Part shown: positions 20,161 through 30,754 of the stretch, piece by piece
How the letters are laid out: every line of letters starts with the position of its first letter
Position numbering within the stretch: position 1 is the stretch's first letter
Assembly (NCBI GenBank): GCA_013215825.1
Contig: JABSQN010000005.1
Span: 62,001-126,000, forward strand
Length of the DNA stretch: 64,000 nucleotides
DNA from: Piscirickettsiaceae bacterium
GTDB lineage: Bacteria; Pseudomonadota; Gammaproteobacteria; Nitrosococcales; Methylophagaceae
Direction of reading: 5' to 3'
Made by a program: the position numbers and the translations under genes
Notes under the pieces: generated by a model
What the model was told of the DNA's origin: nothing
Seen by the model: only the letters and a program-made list of their open reading frames with translations
Databases searched by the model: none

Positions 20161-20844
20161 TTACGCTTCAGTCGCTTCTTCTGTTTCGCCTTCAGTAGCA
20201 GCGGCACTATCATCATCTTCAACTTCTACCGCAACACGTGGTGCATGAATACTAACAACCGCTTGGTCATAAGCTGAACGTTCACCATCAGCAAGCTCTT
20301 CTGTTTGGTCATGCGATAAGGCTGTTAATGTAATGCCTTTTGGCAATACAAGTTCAGATAAGTGGATACTGCCATCAAGTTCTAGTGCAGATGTATCAAC
20401 GTTGATGAACTCAGGAAGATCTTTTGGTAAACAAGAGATTTCAACATCAGACATTAAGTGAGAAACTTGACCACCTTCTTTAACGCCAGGAGCAATATCA
20501 TCACCTGTGAAGTGAAGTTGTACCGTCATTGTCATTGCTTGTTTAGCATCGATACGTAAGAAATCAGCATGCATGATTCTTACATCACTTGCTGGATGGC
20601 GTTGTAAGTCTTTTAATACAACTTGGCTTTTCTTACCATCAATGACTAAGGTCAAAATGTGCGCATAAAATGCATCTTCTGATAAATGACGAAGAAACAC
20701 ATTGTGGTTGATTTGTAATGATACTGGCTCTTCACCGACACCATACATGATAGCTGGAACATTACCTGCGTGACGTAGGCGGCGGCTCGCACCTTTCCCT
20801 AAATCTGTACGCAGTTCAGCTTGAACTTCGAATAAATTTTCCAT
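20161..20844 (-). CDS. rplY: 50S ribosomal protein L25, general stress (CTC) long form
   Basis: Binds 5S rRNA in the large ribosomal subunit. The N-terminal ~95 residues are the L25 domain (VQAELRTDLGKGASRRLRHA, VPAIMYG) and residues ~100-200 are the CTC-type beta domain (DFLRIDAKQAMTMTVQLHF). An acidic Glu/Ala-rich tail follows. Its 227 residues fit the long TL5/CTC form found outside the enterics. It follows prs after a leader of about 115 bases that holds two hairpins. Confidence 0.95.
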   Translation of the reverse strand: MENLFEVQAELRTDLGKGASRRLRHAGNVPAIMYGVGEEPVSLQINHNVFLRHLSEDAFYAHILTLVIDGKKSQVVLKDLQRHPASDVRIMHADFLRIDAKQAMTMTVQLHFTGDDIAPGVKEGGQVSHLMSDVEISCLPKDLPEFINVDTSALELDGSIHLSELVLPKGITLTALSHDQTEELADGERSAYDQAVVSIHAPRVAVEVEDDDSAAATEGETEEATEA

Positions 20845-20862
20845 TGTTTTTCTCCAAACACT

Positions 20863-20907
20863 GAATAAAGAGGTCTTTATTCATAAAAATGCCACCAAAT
20901 TGGCGGC
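20863..20907 (-). promoter_or_regulatory. Two hairpins in the prs-rplY intergenic leader
   Basis: On the minus strand, prs is followed by GCCGCC-AATTT-GGTGGC and ATTTTT (20886-20907), a weak terminator-like hairpin. Just upstream of the rplY start comes a perfect 9-base inverted repeat GAATAAAGA/TCTTTATTC with a 2-base centre (20863-20882). The pair could attenuate read-through from prs or serve as a leader element for L25 expression. The function is inferred only from structure. Confidence 0.45.
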
Positions 20908-20961
20908 GAAACACCTCCCCCGCGACCAGGAAGAGGCAGTTAAACATAGCGTAAAACTACG

Positions 20962-21948
20962 TTAATCCATGTACAAGGAGCTAACAGACTCCTCGTGACT
21001 AATTCTATACATCGCTTCAGCAAGCATTTCTGCAATACTTAACACGCGAATTTTCGAGCAATTTCGAGCTTCTTCTCGTAATGGAATGGTGTTAGTAATT
21101 ACCAACTCATCCAACACGGAGTTTTCAATATTCTCAATAGCCGCACCAGACAGAACGGGATGCGTACAGTAAGCAACAACGTGAGCTGCACCCTTTTCTT
21201 TTAATGCAGCGGCTGCCGCACATAAAGTACCAGCCGTATCGACCATATCATCAATTAAGATGCAAGTTCGGCCTTCAATATCACCAATAATATTCATTAC
21301 TTTAGCAACATTGGGTTTTGGACGACGCTTATCAATAATAGCCAGTTCAACATCTAATAATTTAGCTAATGCACGAGCACGGACAACACCACCGATATCT
21401 GGAGACACAACAACTAAATTGTCATATTTATGTTTCCAAATATCACCTAATAAAACAGGTGAGGCATAGATATTATCCACAGGACAATCAAAGAAGCCTT
21501 GGATTTGATCGGCGTGTAAATCAACGGTTAATACTCGGTCAGCACCAGCGCCTGTGAGCATGTTGGCAACTACTTTTGCAGTAATGGCAACACGTGCTGA
21601 GCGTGGACGACGATCTTGTCGAGAATAACCAAAATAAGGAACAACTAAGGTAATTCGTCTGGCAGAGGCGCGACGAATAGCATCCGTCATCACCATTAAT
21701 TCCATTAAGTTATCATTGGCAGGCATGCTGGTTGGCTGCACAATGAACACGTCTTTACCGCGGACATTGTCCAATATTTCAACCATGATCTCGCCATCGC
21801 TGAATGATTCAACCGTTGCTTTACCTAGAGGTACATGCAGTGATTTAGCAATGGCACGGGCTAGACTTGGATTTGAATTGCCGGTGAACACCATCATGCT
21901 AGAGTCTGCAGTACGTTCTTGCAGTTGAAGAAGTTTATTCTTTTTCAC
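20962..21948 (-). CDS. prs: Ribose-phosphate pyrophosphokinase (PRPP synthase)
   Basis: Makes PRPP from ribose 5-phosphate and ATP for purine, pyrimidine, histidine and NAD synthesis. Conserved blocks: [41 protein letters not shown] and the PRPP loop [14 protein letters not shown]. The GTG-initiated frame gives 328 residues against about 315 in the family. An ATG at 21897 ([10 protein letters not shown]) would give a standard N-terminus, so the true start is uncertain. tRNA-Gln and ispE lie immediately upstream in the same direction. Confidence 0.97.
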   Translation of the reverse strand: MKKNKLLQLQERTADSSMMVFTGNSNPSLARAIAKSLHVPLGKATVESFSDGEIMVEILDNVRGKDVFIVQPTSMPANDNLMELMVMTDAIRRASARRITLVVPYFGYSRQDRRPRSARVAITAKVVANMLTGAGADRVLTVDLHADQIQGFFDCPVDNIYASPVLLGDIWKHKYDNLVVVSPDIGGVVRARALAKLLDVELAIIDKRRPKPNVAKVMNIIGDIEGRTCILIDDMVDTAGTLCAAAAALKEKGAAHVVAYCTHPVLSGAAIENIENSVLDELVITNTIPLREEARNCSKIRVLSIAEMLAEAMYRISHEESVSSLYMD

Positions 21949-21981
21949 GATGGTCCGCCGGGATATTTGTCATAACAAAAA

Positions 21982-22056
21982 TGGCTGGGGTACCAGGATT
22001 CGAACCTGGGAATGCAAGGATCAAAACCTTGTGCCTTACCGCTTGGCGATACCCCA
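21982..22056 (-). tRNA. tRNA-Gln (TTG)
   Basis: 75 nt with encoded CCA. On the minus strand it reads TGGGGTATCGCCAAGC, then anticodon stem CAAGG/CCTTG with loop TTTTGAT (anticodon TTG), T-arm GTTCGAATC and acceptor TACCCCA. It sits between ispE and prs and is probably processed from their transcript; this position is conserved in many gammaproteobacteria. Confidence 0.95.
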
Positions 22057-22088
22057 ACAGATGAAACTCTATTTTAACATTATTACAG

Positions 22089-22949
22089 TTAGTTTTGACT
22101 TCTTTTTGAAGTCATCGTAGTTAGCGGTGACTCATTACAAGCCTTTGCTACAAAGCCTCGCCATTTTTCTGGCAAGCTATCAACTACGTGTTGCGCTTGT
22201 GATTTACTATTAAAGCTAGCAAATACACAGGCTCCTGTGCCGGTCATTCTTGGTTTGGCAAATTTAGCTAACCAGTCAAACACCTTGGCGACAGGTGAGT
22301 AATGCTTTAACACTACGTCTTCACAAACATTTCTGCCTTCCCCCGAAAGGAAGCGCGACATTGTTATCGATTTACAGTCACGTGTCAATTCTGGAGATGA
22401 AAATATTTCAGCTGTAGAGACGTGACAATCAGGAACAATGACAATATACCAAGGCTCAGGAGGTGAAATGGGTGTTAACTTTTCTCCAATTCCTTCTGCC
22501 CAAGCAGCATGACCATAGATGAATATGGGGACATCCGCGCCTAAACTTAGGCCTAATTGTGCTAATTCATCATTGTTTAACTGACAATTCCATAATTGAT
22601 TTAAGGCGACCAGTGTCGTGGCGGCGTTGGAGCTACCACCGCCTAAACCACCACCCATTGGCAAGTGTTTATCAAGAGTGATGTTTGCACCTTGTTGGAT
22701 ATTTGCGTGTTGTTGTAAAAGTTTAGCGGCACGAACAATCAAATTATCGTCATTGCTGACACCAGCAATGGGTGTTAATAACTGAATATCAGTACTATCG
22801 CTTATTTCAAACTGTAAATAATCACAATAATCTAAAAACTGAAAGACAGTTTGTAACTCGTGATAACCATCCTCACGTTGCCCGGTAATTTGCAGAAATA
22901 GGTTTAGTTTTGCTGGCGATGGCCATTGGTTCATGGTGTTATTTTCCAT
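22089..22949 (-). CDS. ispE: 4-diphosphocytidyl-2-C-methyl-D-erythritol kinase
   Basis: GHMP-family kinase of the MEP isoprenoid pathway that phosphorylates CDP-methylerythritol. It has SPAKLNLFLQITGQREDGYH at the N-terminus (substrate Lys/Asp region), the ATP loop LPMGGGLGGGSSNAA and the C-terminal MTGTGACVFASF. Starts at Met1 or Met6 are both possible; either overlaps the end of lolB, which suggests translational coupling. Confidence 0.96.
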   Translation of the reverse strand: MENNTMNQWPSPAKLNLFLQITGQREDGYHELQTVFQFLDYCDYLQFEISDSTDIQLLTPIAGVSNDDNLIVRAAKLLQQHANIQQGANITLDKHLPMGGGLGGGSSNAATTLVALNQLWNCQLNNDELAQLGLSLGADVPIFIYGHAAWAEGIGEKLTPISPPEPWYIVIVPDCHVSTAEIFSSPELTRDCKSITMSRFLSGEGRNVCEDVVLKHYSPVAKVFDWLAKFAKPRMTGTGACVFASFNSKSQAQHVVDSLPEKWRGFVAKACNESPLTTMTSKRSQN

Positions 22950-23563
22950 GCCGTAGATTGCTCTAGGCTTGTTTCTTTCCAGCGAGTGATAATAAGCCGA
23001 AGACTTTGATTGGGGCGTTTGATAAAAATCTTTGCTGGCATAGAAAGCTTTTTAAAAGGAATGTAACGAAGATAGTTAATTTCCCAACCTTGCTGTATTA
23101 ATTGGGTGATACGACCTTTTTCATCATAATCGATAGATGTTATTTCATGATTAGAATGAGGAATGCCTCGCACCCAATCGCGTAATGCATAAATAGGAAG
23201 TTGCACTTTTAGCACATCATAGATCAGCTTTTCAGGATCATTAGATGTGATGGTTTTGCCATCATTCATTATTAGCGTTGCTTTTTCTGCGTTGCCATTA
23301 AGGGTGACTCCACCTTGTGAAAAGGGGCCTTTTAACTGTATTTGATAGTGATCATTATATTCTTGCCATATTAAACCGACATTCCAACCTTCTTTGTCTT
23401 GGGTGATAACGGTTCGGCCTTTAATTTGCCACTGTTTAAGTTGTTGTAATTCAAGCTGACGCGTTTGTTGTAATGTTTCAGGGCTACTAACGGGGCGTTG
23501 TTGCCAAATAGGTACGCAGGCGACAGATTGCAGCAAAAGCAAGATAAGGAGTAACTGTTTCAT
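22931..23563 (-). CDS. lolB: Outer-membrane lipoprotein LolB
   Basis: Accepts lipoproteins from periplasmic LolA and inserts them in the outer membrane. The 210-residue precursor starts with a lipoprotein signal ending in SVAC (Cys16). The mature part has family features: WQIKGRTVITQDKEGWNVGLIW near the start and LRDWVRGIPHSNHE in the middle. It overlaps both neighbours (4 bases with the TPR gene, 19 with ispE) in the usual lolB-ispE order. Confidence 0.92.
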   Translation of the reverse strand: MKQLLLILLLLQSVACVPIWQQRPVSSPETLQQTRQLELQQLKQWQIKGRTVITQDKEGWNVGLIWQEYNDHYQIQLKGPFSQGGVTLNGNAEKATLIMNDGKTITSNDPEKLIYDVLKVQLPIYALRDWVRGIPHSNHEITSIDYDEKGRITQLIQQGWEINYLRYIPFKKLSMPAKIFIKRPNQSLRLIITRWKETSLEQSTAWKITP

Positions 23564-25326
23564 TGTCCGAATCGACGCAGCGTTTCTTTTAATAGATGGT
23601 TGTTTTCATCTTTTTTAAGCGCTTTTTGCCAGATCTTTTTAGCTTGAGATTGTTTATCCTGAATCCATAGAACTTCACCTAAATGTGCTAAAAATTCAGG
23701 ATCATCTTGGATATCAACGGCTTGTTCTAAAAATGTGACCGCTTTATCTAAATCACCTAAACGGTAATACACCCAACCTAAACTATCTAAATAAAAGGCA
23801 TCATTGGGCTTTAATGCAACGGCCTTTTTGATTAAAACTAAGGCTTCTTGATGGCGATTTGTACGATCCGTTAAGGTATAACCTAAGGCATTGAGGGCTT
23901 GTGAATTATTGGGTTCTTGGGCAATAACCGCTTTTAAGTTCTTTTCTAAGATAGTTAAACGATTAAGCGGTTCGGCAACCATAGCTTGCCCATAAAGCAA
24001 TTCAATATCTTTAGGGTGTTTTAATAAAGCTTCACTGTATAAATCAAAAGCGGCTTGATCTTGCTTCTGTTCTCTTAAAAATGAGGCTTCAAAAGCATAA
24101 TAATCAGCGGCGCGTGTTGGTTGTTCTTTACGTAACAATTTTAAATGCAAACGTGCTTTTTCTAAATTTCCTTGGCCAGCAAGTAGGTTGATATAACGTG
24201 ATTGCGCAGGTTGAAACCGTTGGCTATCTGCAGGCACGGAGGCAAACCAAATTAATGCAGCGTCAATATTCTTGTTTAATTCTTCAGATAGGCCCATAAA
24301 ATAAGAGGCTTGCTTGCCACGATCACCAAGATTAACTAGCTGACTAAAGTATGATTTTGCAACTTTGCCATCTTTTTCTTCTAGCGCTAACAAACCTAAA
24401 GCGAAGATGATTTCTTCATTTTTAGGACGTTCTTCATGCAATTGTTCAAAAATAGTTCGCGCTTCTATCGGTTTATTGTTTTCACCCAATAGTTTGGCAT
24501 AGGCAAAGCGTAAATTTTCATTAGCTGTTTTGGAGGACGCTATCTTTTCCAACAAGGCGATTGCTTCCTCACCTCTATTGAGCCGTTGTAAAATGTCTGC
24601 TTTGAGTACAATGGCATCTTCACGATCAGCTTGTTGCTTTAAGACATCATTAATCGCAGGTAAAGCGGGTTCATACTGTTTGTAAAATGCTGCTAAGCGC
24701 GCATAAATGAAAAGCACTTCAGGATCTTTATTTGCATAGCCATCCAGTCCTTGTAATGTCGATAATGCTTGGTCTGCCTTTGTTATTTCAGTTAAGTTGT
24801 CAGCGATACGGCTTAAATAATCACGCGATTTTTCAGGAGCTAAATTTAATGCGGTATTAAGCGTTTCAATTAAGGTGTCAAAATCACCTTTCAACATAAG
24901 AAAAGGAGCTTGCATGATGTAAATATCTGCATCATTTGGATCAACGTCGATCCAACGCTCTAAGGCTCGATTAATACGTTGTTGATTGCGCGTATAAAGA
25001 GCCACTTGTGCTGAACGACCAGCAACAGAAGCTGAATCCTCTAAAATTGATGCTTGGTGGTAAAGGTCAACGGCTACCTCCATCTCTCCGCGCTGTCCGG
25101 CAATTTCAGCCATTAGAATATAATAGATTAGTTCGGATGTTAAGGGTAAATCTTCAACCACACTATCTTCTTCATTACTATCGGAAATAGTAGGTATGAC
25201 AGAGTCTACTATTTCAGGCTGGATAGGGGCCGAGCTACAAGCGAGCAGTAATAATGGAATACTTAATACAAGACTTCGCTGTGATAAATTCACCCAGTTT
25301 TTCCAGTGAAATTGCAATAAATCCAT
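23560..25326 (-). CDS. TPR-repeat lipoprotein upstream of lolB
   Basis: 588 residues with a likely lipoprotein signal (LLLLACSS, Cys30) and then arrays of tetratricopeptide repeats over about residues 65-580. The clearest are LNALGYTLTDRTNRHQEALV and YLDSLGWVYYRLGDLDKAVT. A TPR protein of this size before lolB and divergent from hemA is a common gammaproteobacterial arrangement. The role is unknown; such proteins often act as scaffolds at the outer membrane. The N-terminal extension before the hydrophobic core is long for a signal peptide, so a later start is possible. Confidence 0.85.
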   Translation of the reverse strand: MDLLQFHWKNWVNLSQRSLVLSIPLLLLACSSAPIQPEIVDSVIPTISDSNEEDSVVEDLPLTSELIYYILMAEIAGQRGEMEVAVDLYHQASILEDSASVAGRSAQVALYTRNQQRINRALERWIDVDPNDADIYIMQAPFLMLKGDFDTLIETLNTALNLAPEKSRDYLSRIADNLTEITKADQALSTLQGLDGYANKDPEVLFIYARLAAFYKQYEPALPAINDVLKQQADREDAIVLKADILQRLNRGEEAIALLEKIASSKTANENLRFAYAKLLGENNKPIEARTIFEQLHEERPKNEEIIFALGLLALEEKDGKVAKSYFSQLVNLGDRGKQASYFMGLSEELNKNIDAALIWFASVPADSQRFQPAQSRYINLLAGQGNLEKARLHLKLLRKEQPTRAADYYAFEASFLREQKQDQAAFDLYSEALLKHPKDIELLYGQAMVAEPLNRLTILEKNLKAVIAQEPNNSQALNALGYTLTDRTNRHQEALVLIKKAVALKPNDAFYLDSLGWVYYRLGDLDKAVTFLEQAVDIQDDPEFLAHLGEVLWIQDKQSQAKKIWQKALKKDENNHLLKETLRRFGQ

Positions 25327-25433
25327 AATAAAACGACCTGGCTGACTGATTTTGATAGAATAGCTTCATACTTTCAATTAAAGTAACGACTATTAGTTTA
25401 CCAGCATTTAACCACGACTTATCATCAAAAACT

Positions 25434-26687
25434 ATGCAATTTGTCACCTACGGCATTAACCACAATACTGCTCCTGTTCATATTCGCGAAAACATTGCGT
25501 TTAATGATGCGCTATTGCCTGTCGCTTTAAAATCACTCAAGCAGCACGAAAATGTGTTGGAAGCAGTGATTGTATCGACCTGTAATAGAACTGAAATATA
25601 TTGTTATTTAAGTGATGAGTGTGACCATATTGTTAAGGAATGGTTGCATCAATTTCATAATCAAACGGCAGGCTCATTAAACGATTATCTTTATCGGTAT
25701 AAAGATGATGATGCAATTCGACATTTATTACGTGTGGCATGTGGTCTTGATTCAATGGTATTGGGCGAGCCACAAATTCTAGGTCAAATAAAAACGGCCT
25801 ATAGTCAGGCATTAAATACAAAGACATTAGGCAAATCACTTGGCCGCTTATTTCAACATGCTTTTACTGTTGCCAAGCAAGTGCGTACTGATACCGCGAT
25901 TGGTAATAGTCCTGTTTCTGTTGCCTTTGCTGCCGTTAATTTAGCGAAACAAATATTCAGCAATCTGGCGGATTCAACAGCCTTATTGATTGGTGCAGGT
26001 GAAACTATCGAGCTTGCCGCACGTCACCTTCATGATAATGGCATTGGTCGCATTATCATTGCTAATCGTACTGTGGAGCGTGCTCATAATCTTGCGATGC
26101 AGATCAATGGTTATGCGATTAGCTTGAGTGAAATTCCCGCACATTTAGCAGAAGCTGATATTGTGATTAGTTCCACAGCCAGCCAGTTGCCTATTTTGGG
26201 TAAAGGCGCGGTGGAGCGTGCATTAAAAGAGCGAAAACGTCGGCCTATGTTTATGGTCGATATTGCTGTGCCACGTGATATTGAGCCAGAAGTAGGCGAC
26301 TTAGAAGATGTGTATCTTTATTGTGTCGATGATTTACATGAAATCATTGATGAAAATCTGCAATCACGTCGAGAAGCGGCACTACAAGCAGAAGATATTA
26401 TTGATAGTCAGGTCGAAAATTTTATGGCTTGGCTACGAACTCAAGATGCAGTTCCTGTAATTAGAGCTATACGTGATAGAGCAAAGTTAGAAAGTGAATG
26501 CTTACTTGATAAAGCAAAAAAACAACTAGAACAAGGTTTGGATGCGGAATTAGTCATTACGGAGCTTGCTCGCACACTAACCAAGAAATTGTTACATGAG
26601 CCAAGCAGGCAGTTGCGCCAATCAGGCTTTAATACTGAGAATAATTTGATTGAAGCAGCACGTAAGCTCTTCAACATCAAGGAATAA
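25434..26687 (+). CDS. hemA: Glutamyl-tRNA reductase
   Basis: Reduces Glu-tRNA to glutamate-1-semialdehyde, the committed C5-pathway step of haem synthesis, using NADPH. The 417 residues show catalytic Cys50 in STCNRTEIY, then [17 protein letters not shown], the NADP-binding [16 protein letters not shown] and the C-terminal dimerisation helices. It is divergent from the TPR/lolB unit and is followed 2 bases later by prfA. Haem-responsive turnover of HemA is known in enterics, but nothing here shows it. Confidence 0.97.
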   Translation: MQFVTYGINHNTAPVHIRENIAFNDALLPVALKSLKQHENVLEAVIVSTCNRTEIYCYLSDECDHIVKEWLHQFHNQTAGSLNDYLYRYKDDDAIRHLLRVACGLDSMVLGEPQILGQIKTAYSQALNTKTLGKSLGRLFQHAFTVAKQVRTDTAIGNSPVSVAFAAVNLAKQIFSNLADSTALLIGAGETIELAARHLHDNGIGRIIIANRTVERAHNLAMQINGYAISLSEIPAHLAEADIVISSTASQLPILGKGAVERALKERKRRPMFMVDIAVPRDIEPEVGDLEDVYLYCVDDLHEIIDENLQSRREAALQAEDIIDSQVENFMAWLRTQDAVPVIRAIRDRAKLESECLLDKAKKQLEQGLDAELVITELARTLTKKLLHEPSRQLRQSGFNTENNLIEAARKLFNIKE

Positions 26688-26689
26688 TA

Positions 26690-27778
26690 GTGAAAGATTC
26701 AATAAAAAATAAGCTTGAAAGTGTGATTGAACGTCATGAAGAAATTGCAGGCTTGTTAGCCGAACCTGAAACAATGGCTGATCAAAATAAATTTCGTTCA
26801 TTATCACAAGAATATGCACAATTAGAACCTGTTGTCCGTAACTTCACTGCCTATAAAAGCAGCTTAATAGCCATCGAAGATGCTAAAGAAATGTTGAAAG
26901 AAGATGATAAAGAAATTCAGCAAATGGCAAAGGAAGAGCTTGTCGATGCACAAAAGGAAGAGAAAAAGCTCGAACTCACGTTGCAAAAATTATTATTACC
27001 AAAAGATCCGAATGATCAACGTAATATATTCCTCGAGGTGCGTGCAGGAGCCGGTGGTGATGAAGCGGCTTTATTTGCCGGTGATTTATATCGAATGTAT
27101 ACCCGTTATGCGGAGTCACGTCGTTGGCAGGTAGAGCTTATCAATACACAAGAAAGCGAGCATGGTGGCTATAAAGAGGTGATTATTAAAATCATTGGTG
27201 AAGGCGCTTATTCACGGATGAAATTTGAATCAGGTGGTCATCGTGTACAACGTGTGCCAGAAACAGAATCACAAGGCCGAATTCATACTTCAGCGTGTAC
27301 GGTTGCCATCATGCCGGAAGCGGATGAAGTTGATCAAATTGAGATTAATCCTTCTGATTTGCGTGTAGATACGTTCCGAGCATCGGGTGCGGGTGGTCAG
27401 CATGTTAATAAAACAGACTCTGCAATTCGCATTACTCATTTACCAACAGGTATTGTTGTTGAGTGTCAGGATCAGCGTTCTCAGCATAAAAACCGAGCTC
27501 AAGCGATGTCGGTCTTGCAGTCACGTATTATGGCGGAAAAACAAGATAAAATTGATTCTGAGCAAGCTGAAAATCGTAAGCTACAAGTGGGTAGTGGTGA
27601 TCGTAGTGAGCGTATTCGTACTTATAACTTTCCACAAGGACGAATAACAGATCACCGAATTAACCTCACGCTATATAAATTGGCAGAGATTATGTCCGGT
27701 GATCTGGAGCAAGTCATTGAGCCGCTAATTAATGAATATCAAGCGGATCAATTAGCCTCGTTAGCGTCTGATTCTTAA
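26690..27778 (+). CDS. prfA: Peptide chain release factor 1
   Basis: Terminates translation at UAA and UAG. At 362 residues it has the full set of domains; the peptidyl-tRNA hydrolysis loop is [15 protein letters not shown] (GGQ motif) and the RF-1 body has [14 protein letters not shown] and [21 protein letters not shown]. The start is GTG at 26690, 2 bases after the hemA stop, the standard hemA-prfA pair. The prmC methylase gene that usually follows is absent; a convergent gene overlaps the stop by 4 bases. Confidence 0.97.
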   Translation: MKDSIKNKLESVIERHEEIAGLLAEPETMADQNKFRSLSQEYAQLEPVVRNFTAYKSSLIAIEDAKEMLKEDDKEIQQMAKEELVDAQKEEKKLELTLQKLLLPKDPNDQRNIFLEVRAGAGGDEAALFAGDLYRMYTRYAESRRWQVELINTQESEHGGYKEVIIKIIGEGAYSRMKFESGGHRVQRVPETESQGRIHTSACTVAIMPEADEVDQIEINPSDLRVDTFRASGAGGQHVNKTDSAIRITHLPTGIVVECQDQRSQHKNRAQAMSVLQSRIMAEKQDKIDSEQAENRKLQVGSGDRSERIRTYNFPQGRITDHRINLTLYKLAEIMSGDLEQVIEPLINEYQADQLASLASDS

Positions 27779-28107
27779 GTTAGATAGTTGAATGCAACGA
27801 TAGCAACACTGATAACAACAAGGACTATTGCAATCGTTGCTACTGATGATTTTTTCTCTGTACTTACTTGTGCTACGGATTCTTCATCTGTTTTTATCAC
27901 ATCCTCGGCACGAGTTCGGCCTTGATCATCTGTTGAGATAATATAATTAACAGTTTGACCAATTGTTGGTTTTGTTGTGCGAGTTTTAAAGGCCTTAATA
28001 TGAACAAAAACTTGTTTTTGTTCATCACCTGTTTCAGGTGCAATAAAGCCAAAGCCTTTTCTAGCATTCCAATATTTTATTGTTCCGTTGAATCTTTCAT
28101 TTGCCAT
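27775..28107 (-). CDS. Cold-shock-domain protein with C-terminal membrane anchor
   Basis: 110 residues. The first ~70 form a cold-shock domain with RNP1-like KGFGFI and RNP2-like VFVHI, so it should bind single-stranded nucleic acid. After a polar linker, residues about 88-107 form one hydrophobic helix at the extreme C-terminus. Related proteins join a cold-shock domain to a DUF1294 membrane domain with several helices; here only one helix remains. It may hold an RNA-binding domain at the inner membrane. The biological role is unknown. Confidence 0.8.
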   Translation of the reverse strand: MANERFNGTIKYWNARKGFGFIAPETGDEQKQVFVHIKAFKTRTTKPTIGQTVNYIISTDDQGRTRAEDVIKTDEESVAQVSTEKKSSVATIAIVLVVISVAIVAFNYLT

Positions 28108-28179
28108 GTTTAATGTTTCCTAATGTTACGATGATGAGTGCGTTTAAATTGCGACTCGTTCTGAAATTAAAATAACCGA

Positions 28180-29651
<1,472 letters not shown>

Positions 29652-29689
29652 AATTTTTTATATTGGATATTCCGTCATTATTTATTTCC

Positions 29690-29775
29690 GCTTCGACATT
29701 CCCACAAAAGTGGGAATCTATGGCTAGTGGAAAGTAGCACTATCGTTGGATCCCCGTTTCCACGGGGATCACAAG
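29690..29775. repeat. REP-like element: two paired palindromes
   Basis: Two hairpins lie in an intergenic spacer: ATTCCCAC-AAAA-GTGGGAAT (29698-29717) and GATCCCCGT-TTCC-ACGGGGATC (29749-29770), about 30 bases apart. The paired 'ATTCCC...GGGAAT ... GATCCCC...GGGGATC' layout matches dispersed REP/BIME-type elements common in proteobacteria. It is more GC-rich than its surroundings. Whether more copies exist in this genome cannot be seen, since no other copy was noticed in the window. Confidence 0.65.
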
Positions 29776-29819
29776 TTTCTGAAAAATGCCAAGGACACGA
29801 GTGTAATCAGGATTAGGAC

Positions 29820-30692
29820 TTAACCACGTTGACGTTTTTTGAGCATCATGTCATCAATAAATGGTGTCAAAATAATTTCCATTGCCAGGCCCATTTTTAC
29901 AGCAGGAACAACAAGGTTATTAGGACGTGACATAAATGAATCTTTTAACATGCTGAGATAGTAGGGGAAATCAGCTTGTTTAGGATCTTTAAAGCGAATA
30001 ACAATCAAACTTTCATCTGGTGTTGGAATTTCACGCATTACAAATGGGTTTGATGTATCAATTAATGGTACACGTTGGAAGTTGATATGTGTGCGTGAAA
30101 ATTGCGGTGTAATATGGTTAATATAATCGGGTAAACGTTTCAAGATAATATCGACTACAGCTTCACTTGAATAACCACGGTTAGTGCAATCACGCTTAAT
30201 TTTTTGGATCCATTCCAAGTTAATAACCGGTACAACACCAATCAATAAGTCGACAAATTGCGCGATATTGACCTCATCTGTCACGACTCCGCCGTGAAGT
30301 CCTTCATAAAACAATAAATCGTTATCGCCATCAATTTCTTCCCACGGGGTAAAGGTACCTGCGGGTTGATTGAAGGGAACACCTTCAGCATCACTATGAA
30401 TATAAAAGCGTCTTTCACCTTTACCTGTTTCAGAATAATTTTGGAATAGACGTTCTAAGCCATCAAGACAATTACCTTCGGGGCCAAAATGAGTCAGTAT
30501 TTCATTGCGTGCTTCTGCTTCTTTAACCGCTTCGCGCATTCCCATGCGATCGTATTTATGAAAGCTATCACCCTCAACAACAACAGGCTTTATGCCACCA
30601 CGTCGGAATATATCTTCAAACGCATGTTTAACGGTTGATGTTCCTGCACCAGATGAACCAGTGACAGCAATAATCGGATGAGCTACAGACAT
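29820..30692 (-). CDS. prkB: Phosphoribulokinase, class I type
   Basis: A 290-residue P-loop kinase. GSSGAGTSTVK at about 12-22 is the class I phosphoribulokinase P-loop; VVEGDSFHKYDR, LLFYEGLHGGVV, VINLEWIQKI and FSRTHINFQRVPLIDTSNPF are signature stretches. The reaction is ribulose 5-phosphate plus ATP to ribulose 1,5-bisphosphate, the Calvin-cycle step, in true CbbP proteins. Very similar PrkB proteins in heterotrophic gammaproteobacteria (E. coli type) have no known Calvin role. No RuBisCO gene is in the window; the neighbour is purD. The family call is firm; the physiological role is open. Confidence 0.85.
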   Translation of the reverse strand: MSVAHPIIAVTGSSGAGTSTVKHAFEDIFRRGGIKPVVVEGDSFHKYDRMGMREAVKEAEARNEILTHFGPEGNCLDGLERLFQNYSETGKGERRFYIHSDAEGVPFNQPAGTFTPWEEIDGDNDLLFYEGLHGGVVTDEVNIAQFVDLLIGVVPVINLEWIQKIKRDCTNRGYSSEAVVDIILKRLPDYINHITPQFSRTHINFQRVPLIDTSNPFVMREIPTPDESLIVIRFKDPKQADFPYYLSMLKDSFMSRPNNLVVPAVKMGLAMEIILTPFIDDMMLKKRQRG

Positions 30693-30714
30693 GTCTTTAC
30701 CTCTTAGGTTTAAT

Positions 30715-30754
30715 TATTTGGCTTGTTCTCTTTCTATTTGGCTTGTTCTCTTTC
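30715..30754. repeat. Perfect 20-base tandem duplication across the purD stop codon
   Basis: The same 20 bases (TATTTGGCTTGTTCTCTTTC on the plus strand) occur twice in direct succession, 30715-30734 and 30735-30754. The inner copy contains the last codons of purD and the duplication places a TAG stop at the junction, so the encoded C-terminus is unchanged. The identity of the two copies suggests recent origin by replication slippage. Confidence 0.9.
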
